Assembly: GCF_041821085.1 (NCBI RefSeq)
Contig: NZ_JBGUAZ010000005.1
Span: 186,001 to 250,000 of the forward strand
DNA length: 64,000 nucleotides
Reading direction: 5' to 3'
Source: Natrinema sp. HArc-T2
Lineage (GTDB): Archaea > Halobacteriota > Halobacteria > Halobacteriales > Natrialbaceae
Part shown: positions 28,344-36,894 of the stretch, in pieces
How the letters are laid out: each line of letters starts with the position of its first letter
Position numbering within the stretch: the first letter of the stretch is position 1
Notes under the pieces: generated by a model
Told to the model about the DNA's origin: nothing
What the model saw: only the letters and a program-made list of their open reading frames with translations
Databases searched by the model: none
Translations under genes and position numbers: made by a program

Positions 28344-29306
28344 ATGACACGGTCCACCCGCCAGCGGGAGCGAACGCGCGAGACGGACGAGACCGAGGAT
28401 CAGGAAGGGGTACGTGCCTGCCCCGAGTGTGAATCGGATAATCTCGTTAAGGACTCCGACCGGGGAGAGCTCATCTGCGAAGACTGTGGGCTCGTCGTGG
28501 AGGAGGAACAGATCGACCCCGGCCCGGAGTGGCGGGCGTTCAATCACCAGGAACGGCAGGAAAAGTCCCGCGTCGGCGCGCCGACGACCCAGACGATGCA
28601 CGACAAGGGGCTGACGACGACAATCGACTGGAAAGACAAGGACGCCTACGGTCGCTCGATTTCTTCGAAAAAGCGCAGTCAGATGCACCGGCTGCGAAAA
28701 TGGCAGGAACGGATTCGAACCAAAGACGCCGGCGAACGCAATCTCCAGTTCGCACTCAGTGAGATCGACCGGATGGCCTCTGCACTGGGGGTGCCACGCT
28801 CGGTTCGTGAGGTCGCGTCGGTCATCTATCGACGCGCGCTCAAAGAAGACCTCATCCGCGGACGCTCGATCGAAGGCGTCGCGACGTCGGCGCTCTATGC
28901 CGCCTGTCGCAAGGAAGGAATTCCTCGAAGCCTCGAGGAAATCTCGGAAGTCTCCCGCGTCGAACGCAAAGAGATCGGTCGCACGTATCGATACATCTCG
29001 CAGGAACTCGGCCTCGAGATGCGTCCCGTCGACCCGAAAAAATACGTCCCGCGCTTCTGTTCTGAACTCGAACTGTCCGAGGAGGTCCAGACCAAGGCCA
29101 ACGAGATCATCGAGAAGACGGCCGAGGAAGGGCTGCTGTCGGGCAAGTCACCAACGGGATACGCCGCGGCTGCGATCTACGCTGCCTCCCTTCTCTGCAA
29201 CGAGAAGAAGACCCAGCGCGAGGTCGCCGACGTCGCACAGGTGACCGAGGTGACGATCCGGAATCGGTATCAAGAACAGATCGAAGCGATGGGCATTCAC
29301 GGCTAG
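28344..29306 (+). CDS. tfb: Transcription initiation factor TFB (TFIIB)
   Basis: A 320-residue TFB. The N-terminal zinc ribbon is [10 protein letters not shown]...[24 protein letters not shown]. The B-reader/linker is [27 protein letters not shown]. Two cyclin repeats follow: [56 protein letters not shown] and [49 protein letters not shown]. It bridges TBP-promoter DNA and RNA polymerase. Haloarchaea carry several TFB paralogs, so the number suffix cannot be assigned here. Confidence 0.96.
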   Translation: MTRSTRQRERTRETDETEDQEGVRACPECESDNLVKDSDRGELICEDCGLVVEEEQIDPGPEWRAFNHQERQEKSRVGAPTTQTMHDKGLTTTIDWKDKDAYGRSISSKKRSQMHRLRKWQERIRTKDAGERNLQFALSEIDRMASALGVPRSVREVASVIYRRALKEDLIRGRSIEGVATSALYAACRKEGIPRSLEEISEVSRVERKEIGRTYRYISQELGLEMRPVDPKKYVPRFCSELELSEEVQTKANEIIEKTAEEGLLSGKSPTGYAAAAIYAASLLCNEKKTQREVADVAQVTEVTIRNRYQEQIEAMGIHG

Positions 29307-29370
29307 CCGAGCGTCTTCACTCCCGATTTTATCGCGCGAAAATCCAACGTAGCAGCCGCATCGTCGGCTG

Positions 29371-29450
29371 ATACGGTTTACTGTCAGTCATTGCCGGTGC
29401 ACCCGCGACCGTCCTGCGGGTGCACCGGTAAACAGTGACAATAATACGTA
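29371..29450. repeat. Palindromic intergenic repeat, copy A
   Basis: About 80 bp beginning ATACGGTTTACTGTCAGTC and ending near AATACGTAT, with a perfect 13-bp internal stem CCGGTGCACCCGC / GCGGGTGCACCGG around a 9-base loop. It shares end sequences and the stem theme with copies at 34538, 35211 and 40531. It lies between the convergent tfb and gfcR genes. Confidence 0.75.
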
Positions 29451-29479
29451 TGAAACGAAATGACCGTCGAACCCAACAG

Positions 29480-30133
29480 CTAGTCGTCTTTCCCGACGCT
29501 GATGACCTGCAACAGCGAGTAAACGGGGACGCCCTCAAGTTCTTCGACGCCCTGTTTGTCGGCGAGGACGACACAGGCGAGCGGTTTCCCGCCTTCGGCG
29601 CGGATGGCTTCGATCGTTTCGCGCATGGTGGTGCCACTGGTGACGATGTCGTCGACGACGTAGCACTCGCGGTCGCGGATACCGGCGAAATTTCGGCTAA
29701 ACGTGCCGCCGAGTTCCTCGATATCGCCTTCCTCCCACTGGTGTTTCGCCGGCGTGTAGGTTCCGAGATCGGTCTCGAGTTCGCGTGCGACCAGCGTCGC
29801 AATGGGGCCGCCGGCTTTTTCGATACCGATCGTCAGGTCCACGTCTTCGCCGTGTTTGGCGAGCATGTCGGCCATCGCCGAGGCGATATAGTTCATTCGC
29901 TTGCTGTCCCGGCCGATCGCCGACCAGTCGACGTGGATGTCCTGTGGGCCGCTCACGCCGTTGGCCGGCGGCTGGGCCGGTTCCTCGGTCTGCTGGGGTG
30001 TCGTGCCGCTGCGCTCGACGAGCCAGCTCGCGGTCTCCCGCGAGACGTTTAGCTCGTCTGCAATCTCGCCCTTGGAGAGCCCCCGGGACGCGAGCTCGGC
30101 CGCGCTCTCGATGAGGTCGTCGACGTTTTTCAT
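29480..30133 (-). CDS. gfcR: GfcR: HTH plus orotate-PRTase-like regulator of sugar catabolism
   Basis: A 217-residue protein. Residues 1-45 form a helix-turn-helix (LASRGLSKGEIADELNVSRETASWLVE). After a Pro/Gln linker the rest is a phosphoribosyltransferase-like domain with the PRPP-loop signature CYVVDDIVTSGTTMRET. In Haloferax volcanii this fusion (GfcR, formerly annotated PyrE-like) activates genes of the semi-phosphorylated Entner-Doudoroff pathway and glycolysis, probably sensing a sugar acid phosphate. Its ATG overlaps the gdh stop by four bases, so regulator and target gene are co-translated. An aldolase of the same pathway lies 3.5 kb away. Confidence 0.93.
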   Translation of the reverse strand: MKNVDDLIESAAELASRGLSKGEIADELNVSRETASWLVERSGTTPQQTEEPAQPPANGVSGPQDIHVDWSAIGRDSKRMNYIASAMADMLAKHGEDVDLTIGIEKAGGPIATLVARELETDLGTYTPAKHQWEEGDIEELGGTFSRNFAGIRDRECYVVDDIVTSGTTMRETIEAIRAEGGKPLACVVLADKQGVEELEGVPVYSLLQVISVGKDD

Positions 30134-31242
30134 ATAGCTGTGAATTCGACCGCCGTTTTTATAGTCGTGTCGTCATCCGGGGTTCCTGCCGACTCGTCGT
30201 CGGCAGTCGCGGTGTGTGGGAACGCACGATCGACGGACTCGAGGCCGTAGATCCCGGTCACGATCGCCTCGAGCAGCCAGTCGGGAAGCTCTGCGAGCGT
30301 GTCGATCGCCGCCTCGAAGTGGCTTCGATTGGAGTTGACGCTGCCGATGACGGCCTTGTTGTGAAGGACGAGTTCGCGATGTAGATGGCCGCCGTCGACT
30401 TCGAATTCCCAGTCGCCGGGGACGCCAAGTAGGGCGGCGACGCCGTTGGGAGCGAGCGCGTCGATGGACTCGAAAGCGTGTTTGGCGTAGCCAGTGGCCT
30501 CGTAGACGAGGTCCATCGGCTCGTAGGCCGCCGGAATCTCGGGGACCGGCGTCTCTCGGGAGTCGATGTAGGTCGCGCCGAGTCGCTCGATGACATCAAT
30601 TACCGGATGTGGCCGGTCTTTCCGGCCGAGGCAGTAGACCCGCTCGAAGTCGTCTGCCGCGGAAAACATTGCGGCGGTCAACAGGCCCAGCGAGCCGGTA
30701 CCGAGGACGAGCGCGGAGTCAGGCTGCCAGTCAAAGGCCGACCGGCTCGCGCGGGCGTGCCGGAGCGCCTTCTCGGTAATACTGAGCGGTTCGACGAGAA
30801 AACCCCACGGAGCGAGGTCGGCAGGGATCGGAACCAGAAACTCAGCCGGGCTCGTAATATACTCGGCCATGAACCCGTGTGCGCCGACGATCCCGCGTTC
30901 GACGTACGCGCCCGCGGGTGCCATATCGGGCTCGCCGCGCTCGAAGAACTCGTTGGTCTCCGTCCCCGGCGGTGGTCGACGGACCGTCGGGACGACGGAC
31001 TGGCCCGCCTCGAGTCCGGTGTCGTTCGGATCGTCGACGACGCCGACGGCCTCGTGGCCGAGGACGAGCCGGTCGTCGCCTTCGGGAGGGCCGCCGTGGC
31101 TGCCCTCGATGACCTCGTAATCGGTACCATCGACGCCCACGCGGTGGATCCGCACGAGCGCCTCGCCGGGGGCTGGTTCTGGAACGGGCCGCTCGACGAC
31201 ATCGGGGACGCCCGCTCCGGGCTGGACTGCGATGGCTTTCAT
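30130..31242 (-). CDS. gdh: Glucose 1-dehydrogenase (zinc, MDR family)
   Basis: A 370-residue medium-chain dehydrogenase. Zinc-site residues D38 (RVGVDGTDYEV) and H63/E64 (LGHEAVGVV) match haloarchaeal GDH. The Rossmann fold is SALVLGTGSLGLLTAAMF with CLGRKDRPHPVIDVIERLGATYIDSRE, a pattern fitting NADP. It oxidises glucose to gluconolactone, the first step of the semi-phosphorylated Entner-Doudoroff route. The promoter is well defined (see 31247-31278). gfcR follows with a four-base overlap. Confidence 0.95.
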   Translation of the reverse strand: MKAIAVQPGAGVPDVVERPVPEPAPGEALVRIHRVGVDGTDYEVIEGSHGGPPEGDDRLVLGHEAVGVVDDPNDTGLEAGQSVVPTVRRPPPGTETNEFFERGEPDMAPAGAYVERGIVGAHGFMAEYITSPAEFLVPIPADLAPWGFLVEPLSITEKALRHARASRSAFDWQPDSALVLGTGSLGLLTAAMFSAADDFERVYCLGRKDRPHPVIDVIERLGATYIDSRETPVPEIPAAYEPMDLVYEATGYAKHAFESIDALAPNGVAALLGVPGDWEFEVDGGHLHRELVLHNKAVIGSVNSNRSHFEAAIDTLAELPDWLLEAIVTGIYGLESVDRAFPHTATADDESAGTPDDDTTIKTAVEFTAI

Positions 31243-31246
31243 ACAG

Positions 31247-31278
31247 ACACAGTAGGACCTGTGTTGATAAATATTTAT
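31247..31278 (-). promoter_or_regulatory. gdh promoter: A/T palindrome and inverted repeat
   Basis: A perfect 12-base palindrome ATAAATATTTAT (31267-31278) forms the TATA region, 25-36 bases before the gdh ATG on the minus strand. Between it and the ATG lies an inverted repeat, ACACAG(N6)CTGTGT (31247-31252/31259-31264), at the expected transcription start: a plausible operator. The mRNA would have at most a very short leader. Being symmetric, the TATA palindrome could also serve rightward transcription. Confidence 0.6.
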
Positions 31279-31404
31279 TCCCGTTCGAGTTAATTGGTGC
31301 AGTATGAACGATCCAGACAGTCAGGCACGGCGAACCGTCGGGCCGGAGTCCCGACGCGACCACCAGCGGAAACGATTATCCGACTGCCCATGCCTGTAGC
31401 CTCC

Positions 31405-32682
31405 ATGGAGCGATACGATCTCGTCTACCAGCTCTACGACGAGTACGACACGAAGACGCTACGAGAGTTCCAGGAGTTCGTTGACGTCTTCCCGGCCGTC
31501 GACTCCCGGGTCGCCCTCGAGCACTGGCAGGGAGCGACCGAAGAACTCGAGGAACGCAAAGACGAGATCCGGTCGTCGTTTGCGGCCGGCGAGACGTTCG
31601 CAGAGATCGCCGCCCGAGCGACCCGCGATCAGGCGTTTACCGCGCTCGACCTCGAGGCGAAGTACGGGCGGGCGGTCAACGTCCTCGTCCTCGACGTCGA
31701 CGAGACGCTGCGCTCTGCGGGTGGGACCGACAACGAGATCCCCCGTGAGACGCTGCATCTCCTGACCGAGTTCCACGAGGCTGGTGTCCCGATCGTCATC
31801 TGTACGGGCCAGACCTTAGAGAACGTCAAGGGATTCGCGATCCAGGGACTGGGCAGCGAGATCGTTCACTCGGGGAACCTCTCGATCGTCTACGAGGCGG
31901 GGACCGGCGTGTTCACGCCGGGCCACGGCGCGGACACGAAGCAGTTGCTCTACGAGGACTTAGAGGAGGAGATCCGCACCGTCTTCGACGACGTGCGCTC
32001 GCGCGTGCTCCCGGAGGCACCCGAGGAGCTTCGGCGCGGCTGTCACCTGCAGGGCAACGAGTTCAACGTCACGATGAAGCCCAACTACGAGACCGGCTCC
32101 GCGGACGCCCGCGAGATCATCGACGAGGCGCTGGTCTATCTCATCGACCTGCTCGCTGACGCCGTCGGCGGGATCCTCGCGAACGGCGAACCCGAACACG
32201 AGGGCGACCGCACGGTCGACGACGAGACAATCACCGACTGGACCCGCGCCTTCTACGCCGCACAGGACCCCGAGATCAGGGCAGTCCTCGAGAGCGAGGG
32301 GTCCTACCCCGACCTCGCGGCCGACGCAGTGCCCGACACACTCACCGCGATCCTCGAGCGGATCGACGTCGCCTACTACGAGGCCGACGCGGCCGAAATC
32401 GGCAGCCTCGAGCTGAACAAGGTGGTCGGCGTCGAGCGCGCGCTGGACGTCCTCGGGGTCGACGACCCGTTCGCGCTCGTGATGGGCGACTCGAAGAGCG
32501 ACCTCCGCGTGATGCAGTGGGTCGCCGCAAACGACGCCGGCATCGCAGCCGCCCCGGAACACGCTTCGCAGGACACCTTAGAGCACGTCCTCGAAACGGA
32601 CGAACTCGTCTTCGATCGCGGGAAAAGCGTCGACGTGCTCCGGACGGTGTACGCGCTCAATCGGCTGGCCCGACTCAGCTAA
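31405..32682 (+). CDS. HAD-superfamily hydrolase
   Basis: From ATG 31405 (MERYDLVYQLYDEYDTKTL) the product has 425 residues. A ~90-residue helical N-terminal domain precedes the HAD nucleophile motif VLVLDVDETLRS (D97, D99). Motif II is IVICTGQTLENV and motif IV is ALVMGDSKSDLRVMQW. A large cap lies between them, with KPNYETGSADAREIID. The family is haloarchaeal; its substrate is unknown, a sugar phosphate being plausible from the position beside gdh/gfcR and an aldolase. The longer frame from 31294 starts with non-conserved residues. Confidence 0.85.
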   Translation: MERYDLVYQLYDEYDTKTLREFQEFVDVFPAVDSRVALEHWQGATEELEERKDEIRSSFAAGETFAEIAARATRDQAFTALDLEAKYGRAVNVLVLDVDETLRSAGGTDNEIPRETLHLLTEFHEAGVPIVICTGQTLENVKGFAIQGLGSEIVHSGNLSIVYEAGTGVFTPGHGADTKQLLYEDLEEEIRTVFDDVRSRVLPEAPEELRRGCHLQGNEFNVTMKPNYETGSADAREIIDEALVYLIDLLADAVGGILANGEPEHEGDRTVDDETITDWTRAFYAAQDPEIRAVLESEGSYPDLAADAVPDTLTAILERIDVAYYEADAAEIGSLELNKVVGVERALDVLGVDDPFALVMGDSKSDLRVMQWVAANDAGIAAAPEHASQDTLEHVLETDELVFDRGKSVDVLRTVYALNRLARLS

Positions 32683-32883
32683 GCAGCACCCTCAGACGAC
32701 GACCGCTGGTATCCCCGTTCGACAACGGCTTTCAGACCGTCACGAGCCGTGACGTGCTCGGTTAAACGGCCGGCATACAAAGGCCCGCCCATCAATCCGA
32801 TTCGAGCCCTCTAGTTTTTCAGTACGACCGCGACAGTAGCGTCGTTCGTCGACCGGATTCGATACCACACCGAGATAGTACTG

Positions 32884-33564
32884 ATGACGACGATCGCAGA
32901 ACTCTCGCTTTCGACGGCGGAGTTTGCACTCGCACAGACCGTCGAACACCGACCGGCCCTCGAGCTTCGCGTCGAAAGCGTCGTCGCGGAGGGACCGACC
33001 CGGACCGCCCCGCTCGTCTGGTTCTCGAACGTCGACTCCGGGGCGCTCGAGCCGACCCTCGAGTCGGACCCGACCGTCGCCGAGTATCGGCAGCTGCTCG
33101 AGCGCACCGCCGACGGCGATCTGTTCTACCGGCTCGAGTACGCCGAGACCGCCGAGTCGGTCTGTCGGTGTGTCTACAGCCACGACGGAACGGTCCTCGA
33201 CGCACACGTCCGCGACGAGCAGTGGACGCTCCGGCTGCTCTTTCCCCATCGCGAGGAGTTGGCAGCGGCCGTCACAGCGATCGAAGACCACGGCGTCAGC
33301 ATCGACATCAGGCGCATGGTCGAAGCCGGGCAGGACGAGCAGTTCGAGACGACAGCGGCGCTGACCGAACCCCAACAGGAAGCGATCGCCGAAGCCTACC
33401 GCCAGGGGTACTACGACGTGCCACGCGAAATCTCGCTCGAGGAGCTCGCGAACGAACTCGACATCTCCCATCAGGCGCTCTCCGAGCGGCTTCGGCGGGC
33501 GAACCGCGTCCTCGCGGGCGAACGGATAGACGAGTCGGCAAGCGAGATAGCGACCCCGGACTGA
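32884..33564 (+). CDS. Bat-type HTH-10 transcriptional regulator
   Basis: A 226-residue protein of the bacterio-opsin-activator (Bat) HTH class. The N-terminal ~150 residues are a variable sensor-like domain (LVWFSNVDSGALEPTLESDPTVAEYRQLLERTADGDLFYRLEYA...). The C-terminus has the HTH_10 signature LTEPQQEAIAEAYRQGYYDVPREISLEELANELDISHQALSERLRRANRVL. A close paralog of similar layout is at 49501-50160. It is encoded 56 bases before the aldolase gene in the same direction, suggesting it may control it. Confidence 0.9.
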   Translation: MTTIAELSLSTAEFALAQTVEHRPALELRVESVVAEGPTRTAPLVWFSNVDSGALEPTLESDPTVAEYRQLLERTADGDLFYRLEYAETAESVCRCVYSHDGTVLDAHVRDEQWTLRLLFPHREELAAAVTAIEDHGVSIDIRRMVEAGQDEQFETTAALTEPQQEAIAEAYRQGYYDVPREISLEELANELDISHQALSERLRRANRVLAGERIDESASEIATPD

Positions 33565-33620
33565 CGGCGAGTGCGAGAGCCGGCGGGCGTTTTTTGGCCG
33601 TGCTCGACGGAGAAGGCGGT

Positions 33621-34538
33621 ATGTCACACCACGATCCCGGCGCTGCCGATCCGCTGTCGCTGCACGGCGTCGTGCCACCGACCGTCACCGCGTTCGACGC
33701 CGACGAATCCGTCGACTACGAGGGGACGGCCGCCCACGCCCGGTTCGTCGTCGACCGCGGCGCTCACGGGGTCTTCCCGCTGGGGACCAACGGCGAATTC
33801 CCGCTGCTGTCGGGCACGGAACGCGACCGAGTCGTCGAGGCCGTCGTCGACGAAATCGGCGGCGAGGTGCCGGTCATCGCCGGCGTCGGCGCACCGAGTA
33901 CCTATCGGACCGTCGCCCACGCCGAACACGCCGAATCCGTCGACGCGGACGGGATCGTCGTCGTCACGCCCTACTACTACCCGCTGGACCACGAGGGCGC
34001 GATCGAGCACTACCGGCGGGTCGCCGAGGCCGTCTCTGTCCCGGTCTACATCTATCACATCCCGAGCAAGACCGGCAACGAACTGTCCCTCGAGACACTG
34101 TCCGCCCTCGCAGAGATCGACACCATCGCCGGCGTCAAAGACTCGAGCAAGGACGTGCCGTGGCTCGCCCAGGCGATCGATGCCAATCCCGACCTGACCT
34201 TCCTCGCTGGGTCGGACTCGCTGGTCTTCACCGGACTCGAGGTGGGCTGTTCGGGCGCGGTCAGTGCCGTCGCGAACGTCTTCCCGGAGCTCGTCGTCGA
34301 CTGCTACGAGGCCTACGATGCGGGCGACGAGGACCGCGCACGCGAACTCCAGAGTACGATCTTCCAGGTACGAAACGCGCTCAAGACCGGCGGCGCGTAC
34401 ATGTCTGGCGTCAAAACGGCGCTTCGCATGCGCGACTTCGACGCCGGCCCGTTGCGGAGTCCGCTGCGGCTGAAAGACGACGGGTCCGCGCAGGAAATGC
34501 GCGAGCAACTCGAGGAACTGGACCTCGCTGGGCTCTAA
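33621..34538 (+). CDS. kdgA: 2-keto-3-deoxy(phospho)gluconate aldolase, DHDPS family
   Basis: From ATG 33621 the product has 305 residues: LHGVVPPTVTAFDADESVDYEGTAAHARFVVDRGAHGVFPLGTNGEF (GTNGE at 55-59), Y145 in VYIYHIPSKTGNELS, and the Schiff-base lysine K173 in AGVKDSSKD. These are the catalytic features of the dihydrodipicolinate synthase superfamily. 'PSKTGN' and the neighbourhood of gdh and gfcR favour KDG/KDPG aldolase over lysine biosynthesis; dapA-like activity cannot be excluded from sequence alone. A long in-frame extension to 33168 is only a shadow over the regulator gene. A repeat element begins on the last base of its stop codon. Confidence 0.82.
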   Translation: MSHHDPGAADPLSLHGVVPPTVTAFDADESVDYEGTAAHARFVVDRGAHGVFPLGTNGEFPLLSGTERDRVVEAVVDEIGGEVPVIAGVGAPSTYRTVAHAEHAESVDADGIVVVTPYYYPLDHEGAIEHYRRVAEAVSVPVYIYHIPSKTGNELSLETLSALAEIDTIAGVKDSSKDVPWLAQAIDANPDLTFLAGSDSLVFTGLEVGCSGAVSAVANVFPELVVDCYEAYDAGDEDRARELQSTIFQVRNALKTGGAYMSGVKTALRMRDFDAGPLRSPLRLKDDGSAQEMREQLEELDLAGL

Positions 34539-34616
34539 TACGGTCTGCTGTCACGGTTTCTCGGTGCCCGCAGGGCGGTCGCGGGCCCGCTGGACATGAC
34601 TGACAGGAGTCCGTAT
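34538..34616. repeat. Palindromic intergenic repeat, copy B
   Basis: 79 bp starting ATACGGTCTGCTGTCACGG, where the first base is the last base of the kdgA stop codon, and ending CTGACAGGAGTCCGTAT. The ends form an imperfect inverted repeat (TACGGTCTGCTGTCA versus the complement of TGACAGGAGTCCGTA), and the middle contains GC-rich complementary segments. Family member with copies at 29371, 35211 and 40531. Confidence 0.8.
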
Positions 34617-34671
34617 AACTCGGTCGGCTGTCGGCGAACAGTATATTCACGTCCCGCCCGTACCCACGTTC

Positions 34672-35211
34672 GTGACCGGATACGACGCCGTCGTCTACGA
34701 TCTGGACGGAACGCTCGTGGAACTCGACGTCGACTGGGACGCCGTCGCCGTCGACGTTCGGGAGATCTATCACCGTGCGGACATCGAGCCGCCGGGTGAC
34801 GGACTCTGGGGAATGCTCGAGACAGCCAGCGACGTCGGACTGGCAACGGACGTCGAGGCCGCCATCGCGACCCACGAACACGACGGGGCGCGAACGTCGG
34901 CCCGACTCGCCCACGCCGACGACCTTCTCGAGCGGTCGCTACCGGCAGGCGTCTGTTCGCTCAACTGCGAGCGGGCCTGTCGGATCGCACTCGAGGAACA
35001 CGCGCTCACGTCGGCGGTCGATGCCGTGGTCGGCCGTGATACGGTCGAGACGTGGAAGCCGGATCCAGAACCGTTGCTCGCGACCGTCCGCCGACTCGAC
35101 GCCGATCCTGACCGAGCGCTCTTCGTCGGTGACTCCGCGCGAGACCAGCAGACCGCAAAACGAGCAGGCGTCGACTTCGAATACGTCGGTGAGGGACCGT
35201 CAGGTGTGTGA
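34672..35211 (+). CDS. HAD-family phosphatase (GTG start)
   Basis: A 179-residue phosphoglycolate-phosphatase-like HAD protein: YDAVVYDLDGTLVELDVDWD with D10 and D12, a helical cap, VVGRDTVETWKPDPEPLL with the conserved lysine, and ALFVGDSARDQQTAKRAGV as motif IV. The start is the GTG at 34672, supported by the position of the DxD motif ten residues in. The substrate is unknown. Two repeat elements bracket it, the right-hand one abutting its TGA stop. Confidence 0.9.
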   Translation: MTGYDAVVYDLDGTLVELDVDWDAVAVDVREIYHRADIEPPGDGLWGMLETASDVGLATDVEAAIATHEHDGARTSARLAHADDLLERSLPAGVCSLNCERACRIALEEHALTSAVDAVVGRDTVETWKPDPEPLLATVRRLDADPDRALFVGDSARDQQTAKRAGVDFEYVGEGPSGV

Positions 35212-35309
35212 GACGGTCTGCTGTCACGATGTACCGATGCAACCGCAGTGCGGGTCGCGGTTGCACCGGACATGACTGACAGTAGTCCGTATGACAGGAG
35301 TTCGTATGA
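35211..35309. repeat. Palindromic intergenic repeat, copy C, with a partial duplicate end
   Basis: About 81 bp (35211-35291), AGACGGTCTGCTGTCACGA to CTGACAGTAGTCCGTAT, with an internal stem TGCAACCGC / GCGGTTGCA. It starts on the last base of the preceding TGA stop codon. A second partial right end, GACAGGAGTTCGTATGA, follows directly (35293-35309), so the element carries a duplicated end or a remnant of a tandem copy. Confidence 0.8.
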
Positions 35310-35321
35310 GAGACGGGTCGA

Positions 35322-35555
35322 CTACGTCTGGTTTCGTTTCGCGTAGGCAAACACGATGAGCGACGTGACCAGCCAGACCGGGGCCCCGACCCGGATCGCA
35401 AACTCGGCGCGGTCCATCCATGTCGGCAGGGTTGCGGTCGTCGACAGCGCAGCGACGATCGGCGCGCCGATCAAGATCGTGATGACGAAGGTCATCTGCA
35501 TGACCCAGCCGTAGTCAACGCCGTCAGGTGAGGTCGTTTCGACGCGTTCAGGCAC
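35322..35555 (-). CDS. DUF5822-like small membrane protein (GTG start)
   Basis: 77 residues from the GTG at 35555: (M)PERVETTSPDGVDYGWVMQM then TFVITILIGAPIVAALS, a loop with LPTWMDRAEFAIRVG, and APVWLVTSLIVFAYAKRNQT. Two transmembrane helices with a short N-terminal cytoplasmic segment. The 'VETTSPDGVDYGWVMQ' start is what I recall for the haloarchaeal DUF5822 family, of unknown function. The GTG is chosen because conservation begins there; the upstream ATG (35708) lies inside the panB region. It diverges from panB with 103 bp between. Confidence 0.75.
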   Translation of the reverse strand: MPERVETTSPDGVDYGWVMQMTFVITILIGAPIVAALSTTATLPTWMDRAEFAIRVGAPVWLVTSLIVFAYAKRNQT

Positions 35556-35658
35556 GCTCGAGTATGGCAACCCGGTCCTCTTAAGCGCCGCGGGTGTGTC
35601 GCGAGCGGCGTCGACGCGAGAACAACGACGTTTAATCATCGGACACGAACCTATGGGT

Positions 35659-36471
35659 ATGCCTACCGTGCGGGATCTCAAAGCGAAGGCGGGCGACGAG
35701 CCGATCACGATGTTGACGGCCTACGACGCGCCGACGGCGTCGATCATCGATGAGGCCGGCACCGATATCATCCTCGTCGGCGACAGCCTCGGAAACACCA
35801 GTCTGGGCTATGAGACGACGCTACCGGTCACTGTCGACGACATGGTGCGCCACACCGCAGCGGTCGCGCGTGTAACCGACGACGCCCTCGTCGTCGCCGA
35901 CATGCCGTTTCTCTCGATCGGCGTCGACGAGGCAGCCAGCGTCGAGAACGCCGGTCGAATGCTCAAAGAGGCCGACGCACAGGCGGTCAAGCTCGAGTGT
36001 GGTCCCCATACCGTCGAGCTGACCGAGAAGCTGGTCCAGCTTGGCATTCCCGTGATGGCCCACCTCGGACTGACGCCCCAGCACGTCAATCAGTACGGCG
36101 GCTATCCACGTCAGGGAACTGAACAGGAAGCCGCCGAACGCATTCTCGAGCTAGCCGAAGCCCACGCGGACGCCGGTGCGTTCTCGCTCGTTTTAGAACA
36201 CGTCCCGGCGAACCTCGCAGCCGACATAACACGGGCACTCGAGATCCCGACGATCGGGATCGGTGCCGGTCCGGACTGTGACGGACAGGTGCTCGTCATC
36301 GACGACGTCGTCGGCCTGAGCGAGTGGGCGCCCTCGTTTTCGAAACAGTTCGGCAACGTCCGCGCGGAGATGGAGTCAGCCGTCGACGACTACGTGTCGG
36401 CCGTCGAAGACGGTGCGTTCCCTGCCGACGAACACAGCCACGAGGAAGGCGACCTCGAGGAGCTCTACTGA
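35659..36471 (+). CDS. panB: 3-methyl-2-oxobutanoate hydroxymethyltransferase (ketopantoate synthesis)
   Basis: A 270-residue PanB: MPTVRDLKAKAGDEPITMLTAYDAPTASIIDEAGTDIILVGDSLGNTSLGYETTLPVT, ADMPFLSIGVDEA, VKLECG, the block PVMAHLGLTPQHVNQYGGYPRQGT, VLEHVPANLAADIT, and IGIGAGPDCDGQVLVIDDVVGL. The Asp and Glu residues for Mg2+ and the conserved Glu of LEHVP are present. It makes ketopantoate for coenzyme A. The start at 35659 is favoured; an ATG two codons earlier (35653) is equally readable. The C-terminal HSHEEGDLEELY tail is acidic, as usual in halophiles. Confidence 0.95.
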   Translation: MPTVRDLKAKAGDEPITMLTAYDAPTASIIDEAGTDIILVGDSLGNTSLGYETTLPVTVDDMVRHTAAVARVTDDALVVADMPFLSIGVDEAASVENAGRMLKEADAQAVKLECGPHTVELTEKLVQLGIPVMAHLGLTPQHVNQYGGYPRQGTEQEAAERILELAEAHADAGAFSLVLEHVPANLAADITRALEIPTIGIGAGPDCDGQVLVIDDVVGLSEWAPSFSKQFGNVRAEMESAVDDYVSAVEDGAFPADEHSHEEGDLEELY

Positions 36472-36554
36472 GCTCGTCGGACACCAGTCCGTGATCGCCC
36501 AACCAAATTATATGTGATAATATAGCATATAGAGTGCTGTCGGTATAGGGGCAG

Positions 36555-36564
36555 TATTTATATA
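36555..36564 (+). promoter_or_regulatory. TATA box for the small protein at 36607
   Basis: TATTTATATA about 45 bases before the ATG at 36607 predicts a transcript starting near 36588 with a ~20-base leader. An A/T-rich imperfect repeat (ATATG...CATAT, about 36511-36530) lies just upstream. Confidence 0.55.
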
Positions 36565-36606
36565 TCCGAACGGTGGAGACGAAACCATACCGCGAGGATC
36601 GCACCC

Positions 36607-36801
36607 ATGAACGACTCATCGATGGGAATTACGCCCGAAACGACCACCAAACACACGTCGCAGCTCCAACACATTACTGTCGAACAAGACGACGTAGCAG
36701 TCTGTACGATGTTTCCACAGAGCGCTGACGAGAAGACGGCTGCGACGCAGTGGATCACCGCGACCGCCGATTCGTTCGTCTCCCTCGGGGAACGGCGGTA
36801 G
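36607..36801 (+). CDS. Small haloarchaeal protein (DUF7511-like)
   Basis: 64 residues: MNDSSMGITPETTTKHTSQLQHITVEQDDVAVCTMFPQSADEKTAATQWITATADSFVSLGERR. The pattern 'S.L...V......C.I.P.......WI.A....V.L...R' is shared by many short haloarchaeal proteins that I recall being grouped as DUF7511. No function is known. A clear TATA box precedes it, and it is not part of an operon. Confidence 0.75.
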   Translation: MNDSSMGITPETTTKHTSQLQHITVEQDDVAVCTMFPQSADEKTAATQWITATADSFVSLGERR

Positions 36802-36894
36802 CCCACGGAGCGGGCCGGAGCGGGCTGGACAGTGTTCCGGACTCCGTCGTCTGTGACGCGACGTGGCGCTTCCCCTGCGACCGTGTGCCGTCGA

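Noticed and set aside
33168..33620. N-terminal extension of the aldolase frame
   Set aside because: The extra residues are Arg-rich and overlap the Bat-type regulator in another frame; conserved aldolase sequence begins at ATG 33621.
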